64,000 bases of DNA, taken from Tillandsia leiboldiana. Its lineage: Eukaryota; Streptophyta; Magnoliopsida; Poales; Bromeliaceae. Position numbers and translations under genes: made by a program. Of the stretch, positions 46,819-56,844 are shown piece by piece; the stretch's first letter is position 1; the number at the start of each line of letters is the position of its first letter. The stretch covers positions 42,007,562-42,071,561 of the forward strand of contig CM055063.1 in NCBI GenBank assembly GCA_029204045.2, in the 5' to 3' direction. The notes below the pieces were generated by a model. The model searched no databases. It was not told the DNA's origin and saw nothing but the letters and a program-made list of their open reading frames with translations.

Positions 46819-46962
46819 TTAATCGGGCAAGTGGCTACCAAAGTACGCGTAAGCGGCGGCACCCGCATGCGGCAATTGTTGCCGCAGGAGCTGGTTTTCT
46901 GCAGCTGCTGATGTCGTCGCATCAGTCCCTACCTCCTCGGCCGACGCTCTGGTCCGTACCAT
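46819..46962 (-). pseudogene. gag: gag N-terminal remnant (47 residues)
   Basis: ATG at 46960-46962 begins MVRTRASAEEVGTDATTS, a plausible gag N-terminus. After about 30 residues it enters a segment resembling the LTR array (AAGCGGCGGCACCCGCATGCGGC at about 46851-46873), then the copied protease segment, and stops at 46819-46821. It is in the same frame as pol. It records a deletion of most of gag and the start of protease. Confidence 0.75.
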
Positions 46963-47191
46963 TGTCTGTACAGACATACCAACCAAAGCTTAGCACTCAT
47001 CTCTGCTAGATGAACCATCGTAAAAATCGAGAGAGAAAAGAAACATTATCTACAAATCCCCTCCCCGGTCTCTCACGTCTTAAACCTTAAACCCTGCACA
47101 TTTCATTTATTCGTAGTTAAGTGTGATATCTCGGTGGATGTTGGGCCGTCACTGTTGTGATTAAAGCAAAGTCTCTGATACCATCTTAATC
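46963..47191 (-). other. Leader of the Tekay-like element with primer site
   Basis: Primer site at 47171-47183 (minus strand TGGTATCAGAGAC), eight bases inside the 5' LTR end. The leader is AT-rich and lacks the CTGCAG hairpin seen in the other four leaders of this window. Confidence 0.85.
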
Positions 47192-50100
47192 TGTCACGCC
47201 CCGGGGGTTATATTTTAGCGGAAACGATACCTCAGAGTACGCGAAAAGTGCGTACAATTTTTTTTTTTGTTTAAATCTTCCTTCCCCGGCGCGTGCCCAG
47301 ACCCGCCACATATACAGATTTACTCGAAAATCGGGCGGAGTCTCCTCTGTATATGCACGGCGTCGCGGCTATTACAATAGTCGAACAAAAACAATCATTT
47401 TCCCATTTAATCACAACAGTTCGAAGTAGTACGGTGCATGAAGACTAAACAATACCCGTGGCCAATCAAGTTAAAAGGATAAACTCACAGATTTGAAAGC
47501 AGGTCCACACGACCCAGGGTTTTGAAGACAGTTTGAAAAGATGCCATAAATCCACCGGGTTTGGAAAACAGGTCCACACGACCCAGCTTTTGAAAGATAG
47601 TTTTCGAAGTTCTTTTCTTTTCTAGTCATGTTGCTTTGAAAACGGCCAAACGGGAACGATAAAGGAAACAGTAGTGCATAAGCAGAAAGAAAGTACTCAA
47701 CATCCACACGACCCCACAAGGGTATCGAGAACCACACAGTAACCTACAATACTGAATGAAATGCAGAGAAGGTAAATAAAACAGCATACTAGGGCTCCCT
47801 CAGACCGACTGCTACCAACTCGGCCTCACCGTCGCCTACCTCTACCCCCTGGAGGTACCTGTCACAGAGTGGTAGTCAGCGACACTATCATCAAAATAGT
47901 ACTAAGCAGTAAAGTAATACCAGCCACAAAAGTAAGTCTAGCCGGAACAACCGCTCTACTCGTAACGGTAACTCGCAACCACCTGTACCACCTGTAACAC
48001 CTGTAACCCCGGTAATACCTGTAACACCTGACCGCATCGGGATCCAATCCCGGCGGTCTCAAGCCCCACAACTAATAAGGGGCCTCCCACTACGTCACCT
48101 CGTGGGGTACACACCTGACCACATCGGGATCCAATCCCGGCGGTCTCAAGCCCCACAACTAATAAGGGGCCTCCCACTACGTCACCTCGTGGGGTACACA
48201 CCTGACTACATCGGGATCCAATCCCGGCAGTCCCACACCTGACTACATCGGGATCCAATCCCGGTAGTCCCACTGCTCGCACCTCGCTGCTATCAGACCC
48301 CCCTGCGGTCAGGGGCCCCCCACAACGTCACCTCGTGGGGTAACACGGGTCAAAGACCGCCTTTCCGGAAAAGAGCACCCTTTGCGGTGGCCAAACCGCG
48401 GGTGCGCGTGTCGCAACTCGAGCATAAGTAACCAAGTAACCAAGTAACCAAGTAACCAAGTAACCAAGTAACCATGTCACCATGTCACGGGGTAAGGTAG
48501 TACATCATAGAAACCATCAGTGTTAGTACCGATTAATAATAAAAAGTCCCTTTTTGGATTACCAACACAATACTCAGCCTCGACCGTAAACCCACCTTGT
48601 TGTCGCGCTCCTGACTGATGTAAGGTTCTCTCGCGTCTCGGGTGCCCGCCCGGACCTACACGAATCTGTCATATAGGAGTCAGCAACTTAAGGCTTTGTC
48701 AGACTAATGATTAGAGCGCCCGGCGCCCTCTCACCTTGCGTATAATACGCACAGGTACGCGCCTGGCCCCGCACGGCTGGGCGGTGTACTAACAGCGTGC
48801 GGCCGTCCGCATGCGGAGGTGCCCGCAAGCGGCGGCGCCCGCATGCGGCGGTGCCCGCAAGCGGCAGCGCCCGCATGCGGCGGCGCCCGCATGCGGCGGC
48901 GCACAAGCGGCGGCGCCCACATGCGGCAGCCCGCAAGCGGCCGTGCCCGCATGCGGAGGCGCCCGCAAGCGGCGCGCCCGCATGCGGGGGCGCCCGCATG
49001 CGGCAGCCCGCAAGCGGCGCGCCCGCATGCGGGGGCGCCCGCATGCGGCAGCCCGCAAGCGGCCGTGCCCGCATGCGGGGGCGCCCGCATGCGGCAGCCC
49101 GCAAGCGGCGGCGCCCACATGCGGCAGCCCTCATGCGGCGCCGCCCGCAAGTGGCGGCGCGCATGCGGCAGCCCGCATGCGGTGCCGCCCGCAAGCGGCA
49201 GCCCGCATGCGGCAGCCCGCATGCGGCAGTCCGCATGCGGCGCCGCCCGCAAGCGGCGGCGCCCGCATGCGGCAGTCCGCATGCGGTGCCGCCGTGCGCG
49301 CCGGATTCCCGCGATGCCCATGCCCCCTTCTTTTTCCTTTCCCCCCCCCCCTCTCGTCCGCTCCAACCAAGAACGGGGCGAGAAGGAAAAACCCTAGCGT
49401 GCTCACCTCGGTTGTCGGAGGAAGAGGCGATCCGGGCCTGCGCGTTCGGCTACAAGGAATGTGAGGACGCCTCCTTCTCCTTCCTTGGTCTCGCCTCTTG
49501 GGTCCTCCGTGCAGTCGGTGAGGAAGCGGAAGGATTTGGTTGGGAAATAGAAGGGTTGGGGAAATGGGGTTTCGTACGTAGGGGAATTGTGGGGAATACG
49601 GGTAGTTAAGGGGGAGTGTGGTGGTTTAAGGGGAGTGGGTAGTTAAAGGGAGTTACGGGTGGTTATGAGGGAATGGGTAGTTAGAGGGAGTGGGTGGTTA
49701 TGGGGGAATGGGTAGTTAGAGGGAGTGGGTGGTTATGGGAGTTACGGGTAGTGGGTAGGAGTGGGTAGTTATGGGAGTTACGGGTAGTTAAGGGTAGTTA
49801 GAGGGGGTAGTTATGGGAGTTACGGGTAGTTAAGGGTAGTTAGAGGGGGTGGGTAGTTATTGGAGTTACGGGTAGTTAGGGGTAGTTAGAGGGGGTGGGT
49901 AGTTATGGGAGTTACGGTTTGTTTAAGGGGAGTTATACGACGGGGAAAAATAACGGGAACGGTTAAGTTGGTAAAAGGGAAAGAACCCAGTTCAAGTTAA
50001 AACGGGTCCAAATCAGGTGCGAACTAGAGTCCGGTCTGTCTAAATAACCCGCGTTAACCATCTGAGCCGTTAGCTACCTTCCGGAATTTATTCCGGGAGA

Positions 50101-50299
50101 TTCCGGCGTCGGAATTCAGAACCGATTTCGCCGCCACTCTCCGTTTCGCGAGCCCTATTAACTAAAAATACCCGCGGCCCCGAGGGTCTGTCTGGAAACA
50201 AGGAATTATTCGATCATCCCCCAATCCCCCCGAAACGAAAAGCGGAAATAACGAACCAAAAGTAGACCCTTAAAATATTTTAAACTAGCGGCTATTACA
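47192..50299 (-). repeat. 5' LTR of the Tekay-like element
   Basis: Nearly identical to 40388-43536. Differences include six rather than seven GTAACCAA units, a shorter GCATGCGG array (48797-49290) and scattered single changes (for example TACGTC/AACGTC near 48324). A TATA-like GTATAACT (minus strand) lies near the GGAGTTATACGACGG segment at about 49930. Confidence 0.95.
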
Positions 50300-50304
50300 G
50301 CACC

Positions 50305-51700
50305 ATCAGCTCTCTCAGCTCTACAGGCGATATCCAATGAGGTGCTATCAAGGGTGGCGCGGTTCCCGAACCACGTCAAACGCAATCTCTATCTCCCTAA
50401 CCGGCGGCATCGTCAACAACTTAGGTGAAATCACACCCGGGATCTCGCGGGCAACAGAGATGTCCTTGAATCCCGGTGCCGCCAAAAAGCACCTCTCACA
50501 CTGTCGCTAAAGCCTGTGCGCTCTAACAGTCTTTACAACCAAACCTCCTCTCGTCCGCCTCGCAGAAAATCGACGTCCTCTCTTTCCGCAGTCAAACATC
50601 CTGTTGCATCGTGCCAATCAATCTCAAGCACAAGGTCAAACACCGAACTGCCACAATTACCAATAAGCCTGCCGGTACAACTCGCGGCCTCAGTTGCATT
50701 GGACATGATCCACAAACCTTCTCCACATGCACAGCACTTAACAGGAACCTGTACCTCGAGTGCACGTGGTAACAAATCTGCCTCTAGTCCATGCAGGAAT
50801 GCAACATGCTCTAACTCCGACTGCTGTGATGGAATCACACCTGCGACAACTCGATCCACTACCGTGGCGCCCTCCAACCGGGCGGCACAGGTTCATCCAC
50901 TCGATGCAAGTGGTTGTCGCTCAATCTGCCTGAAAATTAGGGCTATCCACATAGGGAGTACGACCTCTGTCTCTGCTCACACTGAGGCGACGAATAAGGT
51001 CCTCCGCAGATAACAAATCCACGCTACCGCTGCGTCACTCTGATATAAATGCTGATGCTACCATCGGGGTCCATCCGATCTCTGGCATCTCAGGAACCCA
51101 TCATCCTGGAAAGGAAATCAGAAGTGCCTCTGCCGGCCGATTTGTCCGCCTTCACCCGGCGCCAAGCGCCAATATCCTGAACTCGCCTCTAGCGGCAGAT
51201 CCCTATCCAAAGGAACTGCAGCGCCACGCTCCATACACAATGCCTACTCCACCGAGGCATCAATAATCCATAACAGAGGGACCAACTAAGCTGAAAGGTA
51301 TCCTGGCGCAAACCACTCCCAGTCTCACATATCCTATGCGCTTCGTCCCTCGAAACCTGGAGCGCGCAGTTCAACAACTGCATACACTCTCTAGCCCAGA
51401 GAGGCTCTCAATTAATCACTCCATCAACACCAACCACGACTCTGCCTCCAAAGGCTCCAAACTCAATCCTACGAGTCGGGGTGGATCATCTGCCAAATCT
51501 GGCTCAATAGATCGATCATGTCCCACAGCTCCTTTGTCGTCAGCTATCCACCCTGCCTCGGTGCCTCGACACTAAACATTGGCATAGAGGGGGCTACTCA
51601 GTGCTCCGACAACTGTGTCACCGAGACCAGCTGCTCACTCTGTCGCTGATAAGCCTCAGACAATCCTGTCATCTGGGTCCGGAGTTCATTGACCTCAATC
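50305..51700 (-). pseudogene. Decayed gag-protease-RT of the dimer
   Basis: Resumes after the Tekay duplication. On the minus strand, 50305-50480 retains the linker before RT (PPVREIEIAFDVV, then APHWISPVELRELM after a frameshift). 50530-50640 resembles the protease C-terminus (LVLEIDWHDATGCLT). 51060-51690 aligns block by block with the gag core at 28260-28750 but is full of stops and small deletions. Only remnants remain. Confidence 0.65.
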
Positions 51701-52076
51701 CGGTGTCCGGCCCAAAACCAACCGCTCAAGATCAACTGCTATGACAGGATACACACGGGTCAAAACCCAGCGTCGGGGAGACACCGCTCGCCACGACGAA
51801 ACAACAAAACAGCACACCACAACGCTCGACCCAATCCAGCGAAAGTCTAAAGCATGTCACCCATTCCACAGCATTATGTTGTCTGCAGCCAACATAATCA
51901 CTTAGGAGAATACACATGCCAATCACTCTTCCCGTCCCTTGGGAGAGGTATAAAACTCAATCAGGACTCTCGCTAAAAGTCACGACTCTCACGAAGTCAA
52001 CCAAGGGTCAAACCATAAGCCTAGGGTTTCTAAGTCCACCGCGACCTACAACCTAGGCTCTGATACCACTCTAATC
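51701..52076 (-). other. First leader of the dimer, with primer site and hairpin
   Basis: Primer site at 52056-52068 (minus strand TGGTATCAGAGCC). The conserved hairpin is at 51874-51897. Nearly identical to 34907-35282. Confidence 0.87.
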
Positions 52077-55000
52077 TGCCACGCCCCGGGGTCGAAACTG
52101 CGACCCGGGCTCGCCAACAGATCCGCTACCTATGCCAAACTCCGCATAGGCGAAGCGTCCTACCTGCAAGAAAAGTGCTACAGCTAACAGATATCAGAGC
52201 TAAAAGATAAAACTACTGAATAACTAAAAACAACCACTGTACAACTGAATATAATACAATAATGACCACCTCCCAAAAATGATAATAGTACAACATCCCC
52301 AGACACAAAACTCATAGCTCTACCGGAAGGTATCTCCAATAAATACATCAGTGTACAGGCTCTCAATACATATCATATCCTCACTACATCAGTCTCTCAA
52401 AAGAGGAAATAAAACAACTAATCTACTGAAGCTCTCCTCTGAAGGGGTACCGCTACTCTCCAAACATGGGTAGGGATCTAGCTCGCGACTCCCTCGCCTC
52501 GATCAACAACCGCAGAATCAGCAACACCCACTAAGACTCTGCAAAACTAAGGAGAGGAAGGAAAAGAAGGGAAAGAACCCCAGAGGGTGTGAGAACTACA
52601 CCAAAGGAGGGAGTTCTCAGTGGGTACCACCGCCAGGACCGACGGTCTGCCCACCAAGTCCTCAAAAGATAAAAAGCTAACCAAAGCCGTAAAGACGTAT
52701 AAAAAGAAGCTGGACCCTCTCAACAGCTATCAAGCCACTAAGCTTGCTATGCCTGCCATGCCTGCTATGCCTGCCATGCCTGCTATGCCTGCCTATGCCT
52801 GCCTATGCCTGCTATGCCTGCCTACCTGCCTATGCCTGCTATGCCTGCCTATGCCTGCCATGCCTGCTCTGCCTGCCTATGCCTGCCATGCCTGCTCTGC
52901 CTGCCTATGCCTGCCCTGCCTGCCTATGCCTACTATGCCTGCCATGCCTGCCTGCCTGCCTATGCCTGCTATGCCTGCCTATGCCTGCCATGCCTGCCTA
53001 TGCCTGCCCTGCCTGCCTATGCCTACTATGCCTGCTCAGCCTGCCTATGCCTGCCTATGCCTGCCATGCCTGCTCTGCCTGCCTATGCCTGCCCTGCCTG
53101 CCTATGCCTACTATGCCTGCCATGCCTGCTCTGCCTGCCTATGCCTACCTATAACGGTCAACAACCCACAATGACCTTGGGACCACCGTACCCCCAAACG
53201 GTTCCCAACAACACTAGCACTGGTCCAAACACCGCCACTAAACTCCACTCGGTCCCCCTGACACGAGCGCAACTATAAAGCAAAAGCCTGTAATAAGCCC
53301 AATCTAATGCCACCAGTAGACACTGGTACTGCCTGCTCTGCCTGCCGCGACGGGTATGCCAGCCTACGCATAACACCGAAGCAAAGGAGTCTCAAGGACT
53401 CAAAGTCTGTCTGCCGCGCACTCCGGAGTGGCACTCGAGGGGAGCGACCCACACGAGTAAAGTATCTCAGTATCCAGTAACAAAAGTATCATAATCAGCA
53501 GGACTGGATCATGACTCTGATCAAAGTGGGAAAACCCATCCACTAGAGAAATCAGATACCCAATCTGGTGCATAAATAAATGTCCGGTCAACCGCCCAAT
53601 ATCCGCGGTTGCCGCAAAGCCCCACAACTAATCCAACCTGTCCCAGACACCAAGTCCCGACTACACTACCCAGCACCCCTGCTCGAACCTGAGCAACACA
53701 GACCACCTGACTAACAAAGAAGGAGGAAAGGATAACATGGTTTCTCCTAAGTCAAGTTCCAAAAGTAGTGCAGCGGTAAAAGATGGCCTAACTACATGTC
53801 CATGCACGCATGCTTTGTTCTCAGAAATAATAACAGTGGGTGAAGCATATATTAGTAAAGCATGCTAAAACATTCCTACTATGGTATACCAATCTCACCC
53901 AAGTGGGCCATTCCTTGCTTACCTCTCGCTCATATCGGTTGTACATCAAATACGCCTGTTATCAATCATAGAGGGATGATAACCCCACATGTGCCCTTAC
54001 ATTCACCATGATATAAAAATCTTATACAGTTACTAAATTAAGCTTACCCACCTGAAGTGCTCAATCCAAGGCAAACCTGGAGTCGGTGAAGAGCGTGGCC
54101 ACTTGCACGCACAATCAGCTGAACCCGTAACCACGGTACAAGTCTCGCAAACCTCGGCTCCTAGCAGTGTTCCAAAAATACTCGCGAACCCTCCTGGGTA
54201 CAACAAAAGGTCCAAGGTTACACTTTATGCTAAAATATCCAAGTATACACCAACTGCCGGAACCAGCCCTGAAGATGTGAAATTTTCACCTACAGAACGG
54301 ACTCAGAAAAATCCACCAAAAATACGGACGCGATCGTCGCGTCGAGCCCTTCGAAACGAGTACCTGCACGCCAAAATCCGAATCCCGGAGGCCGAGTTAC
54401 AAATTCCACAACGCGGTGAGCGCGAAAGTCCACAACAAACACAACTGTAATACGCCGCACAGTAAAGGGGAAAGAAGTATACCTTCGGGCGGATCTCAGC
54501 AAATTCCCCGAAAAACACGACGGTAATCCTTGCGACGCGTAGATCCAAAGAGAGTAAAAGCACGACTCAATCCGTGCTCGCACAACAAGCTGCACGCAAA
54601 ACGGTGCACACCGCCGGAGTTCGCACGCAAAACGGAGCACGGTGCCGAAACCCGCGCGCAAAACGAAGTCCGCACGCAAAACGGAACACGGTGCCGAAAC
54701 CTGTGCGCAAAAAGGAGTCCGCACGCAAAACGGTGCACGGTGCCGAAACCCGCGCGCAAAAAGGAGTCCGCACGCAAAACGGTGCACACCGTCGGGGTCC
54801 ACACGCAAAACGGAGCAATAAAACACGGTCCCTATCACAGACGAGATTAAGGGGTCAAATCCAATGTCCAAAAGGACGCTCCAAAACTGTGTCAAAATAC
54901 CGCAAGAATAACACGTGGGACCTACCTCGATCGCGTCGCGCCGCCCAACCGCCTCCTTGGGACACCTCGCGCGCTTCGCGAGGTCCACGGCGCACCGCCG

Positions 55001-55950
55001 CGCCACCCAAAAATTCCCTCCTCACTCCCTCTCTCGCTCGGGTGGAGAAGAAAGAAAGAAAAGAGGAGAAAATGGCGCGGGGGAGAAAGAAGAAGAAGAA
55101 GAAAAAAGGGGAAGAGGGAGATGGTCCACGGACCCGGTCCACAGCCCAGGTCCACCGCGGCAGCCAATGGGGAGCCTCCCTCCCCCCGGTCCACAGCACA
55201 TGGGCGCGCGCGCCCGGTCCACGCGCGCGCCCACAGCGCCACGCGGCACGCGTCACCGCGTGCCACGCAGGCGCCGCACCCGCACGCTGCATGCGCGCGG
55301 GACACCGCGAGCGCCACACCGTAGCCCCCGCTCCCCTTCCGCGCGGGCGCCAACGGGGGTCCGCCACGTGGCGGCCCCTGCGTCACCCGCGCAGGAGCGC
55401 GTTCCCGAGGCGCCTGCGCGCCTCGCGCAGTGCGGCGCCGTGCTCCGAGCCGCGCGACTCCGCCTCGAAAAGCGTGCTGCACCTCGGGATCCGTGCACGC
55501 GCCTCGAAAAGCGTGCCCTTCATCCGGGCTCCAAATCAAACAAGTAAATAGTCCAAACTTAGCGATTCCGCGCGCTGAATCCAAAAACGATGTCAGTTTC
55601 TCCAAATTCTCATCCGAAAATTTGCCAAATGCCCACTCGATCCGATTTTCCCCGCCGGGTCCAAACTTGAAGTCTGATTTGCTAAATTCCAACTCTAAAT
55701 ATTCCCGAAGGCGACCAGAGAGGTAATCCTTTATCCAAACTTCGCCCGGAGTCCAATTTTGACATCTGAATCGCGCGAAACCACTTCTAAACACCCGACG
55801 GGTCTTCCAAATTCCCACGGGATCTCCTTATAAGGCCGAAGTCCATCACTTGTGTCCAAAATGTGCACAAACCCCGCCAACGCGCCACAATTACCTCTAG
55901 AAGCAGTAGACGCAACAGTGATCAATAAGTGGGAATCCCGGGTCCTCACA
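52077..55950 (-). repeat. LTR3 of the dimer (3874 bp)
   Basis: Collinear with LTR2 and nearly identical. Differences are mainly in the minisatellite (52743-53153) and scattered single bases. The TATA-like TTATAAGG is near 55826-55833. The about 60-bp CGCACGCAAAACGG repeats lie at 54590-54820. No gene is present. Confidence 0.9.
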
Positions 55951-55956
55951 ACTACA

Positions 55957-56745
55957 TCCTCCCCCACTAAACTGCAACCACTACCTGTCAGAAGTGATCG
56001 ATGCCGGCACCCCATGCAACCTCACGATCTCACTGATGTAGATCTGAGCCAGTCGATCTCGGGTCCATGTAGTGTGAATGGGTAGGAAGTGAGCTGACTT
56101 TGTTAACCGATCTACGATGACCCAAATGGTGTCATGCCCCTGCCGTGAACGCGGAAACCCGGTGACAAAATCCATGGTGATCCGCTCACATTTCCACTCT
56201 GGCATAGGTAGTTGTTGAAGTTTCCCCGCCAGCCGTTGGTGTTCGGCCTTTATCTGTTGACAGATCAAACAAATCGCCATGAACCGTGTTACCTCCCCCT
56301 TCAGCTTCGGCCACAAGAAGGTCTGCTTGAGGTCCCTGTACATTTTTGTGCCTACAGGGTGCGCCGCATAGGGAGGGTAATGCGCTTCAGTCTAGATTTC
56401 CTTCTTCAAGTCTGGCAAATCGGGCACACAAATCCGTCCTCGAAACCGGAGTGTGCCATCTGTCCCCACCGAAAAGTCTCCCTCCTGGTCCGGGGACATC
56501 CTGTCCCAGACAAGTTGTAACTGCGGATCGGTTTAGACGGCGAAACCCGGAGTAACACGTGTTCCCCCACTTGGAATTCCAAGTCGCAACGTCTCTGGTC
56601 TGCATAGCTCTTCTACCGGCTCTAGGCGGTCAACAACCGCTGCCTTCTAAGGCGTACCTTTTCCTCGGTCTCCTCCACCAAGTCCGGGCCTAAGAACATT
56701 CGCTCCCCCAAGTCGTCCTAACAGATAGGGGATCGACAACGTCGC
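55957..56745 (-). pseudogene. Scrambled pol remnant (integrase) with polypurine tract
   Basis: The polypurine tract at 55957-55970 adjoins base 55956 of the split LTR. On the minus strand the segment order is abnormal. The integrase C-terminal part (DDLGERMFLGPDLVEETEEK, LEFQVGEHVLLRVSPS) lies upstream at 56745-56528. It is followed at 56527-55985 by sequence that belongs before it: the RNase H-integrase spacer, zinc finger (CLICQQIKAEH) and DDE core (TMDFVTGFPRSRQGHD to GVPASITSDR). The segment then jumps to the polypurine tract. Stops are present, for example at 56396. It is homologous to 43960-44970. Confidence 0.85.
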
Positions 56746-56844
56746 TGTCACGCCCCGGGCACCAACTGAAGCATACCCGGCACGTGCACAGACCCGCCGT
56801 GTGCACAATGTACCCCCCGGTACACACAAGGCATCTACAACAAC
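56746..56844 (-). repeat. 99-bp LTR end fragment
   Basis: Starts TGTCACGCCCCGGGC and carries GTGCACAGACCCGCC, shared with the ends of LTRs A, B and Tekay. It is cut at 56844 by the next LTR. It lies in the integrase remnant (56741-56745 GTCGC before it). Confidence 0.75.

Larger units (their letters stand above)
40388..50299 (-). mobile_element. Complete Tekay/Del-like chromovirus insertion (9912 bp), gag-deleted, TSD GCACC
   Basis: LTRs at 40388-43536 (3149 bp) and 47192-50299 (3108 bp) enclose a 3655-bp interior. The target duplication GCACC is at 40383-40387 and 50300-50304. LTR ends are TGTAATAGCC...GGGGCGTGACA on the minus strand. By eye I count about a dozen substitutions between the LTRs besides array-length changes, so insertion was recent. 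Primer site, polypurine tract, RT, RNase H, integrase and chromodomain are present. Most of gag and the N-terminal half of protease are gone, and RNase H has one stop, so it needs proteins from other copies. It landed in the RT region of the dimer's dead pol. Confidence 0.97.
34027..55950 (-). mobile_element. Retrotransposon dimer LTR3-internal-LTR2-leader-partial LTR1, TSD ACTAC
   Basis: The outer ends are TGTCACGCC (34027) and, on the minus strand, TGTGAGGACC (55950). ACTAC is duplicated at 34022-34026 and 55951-55955, so the whole array entered as one unit or grew in place by LTR recombination. Order on the minus strand: LTR3 (55950-52077), decayed internal region (52076-50305 and 40387-39146, split by the Tekay insertion), LTR2 (39145-35283), a second leader (35282-34907) and truncated LTR1 (34906-34027). 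LTR2 and LTR3 differ at few positions. Confidence 0.92.
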
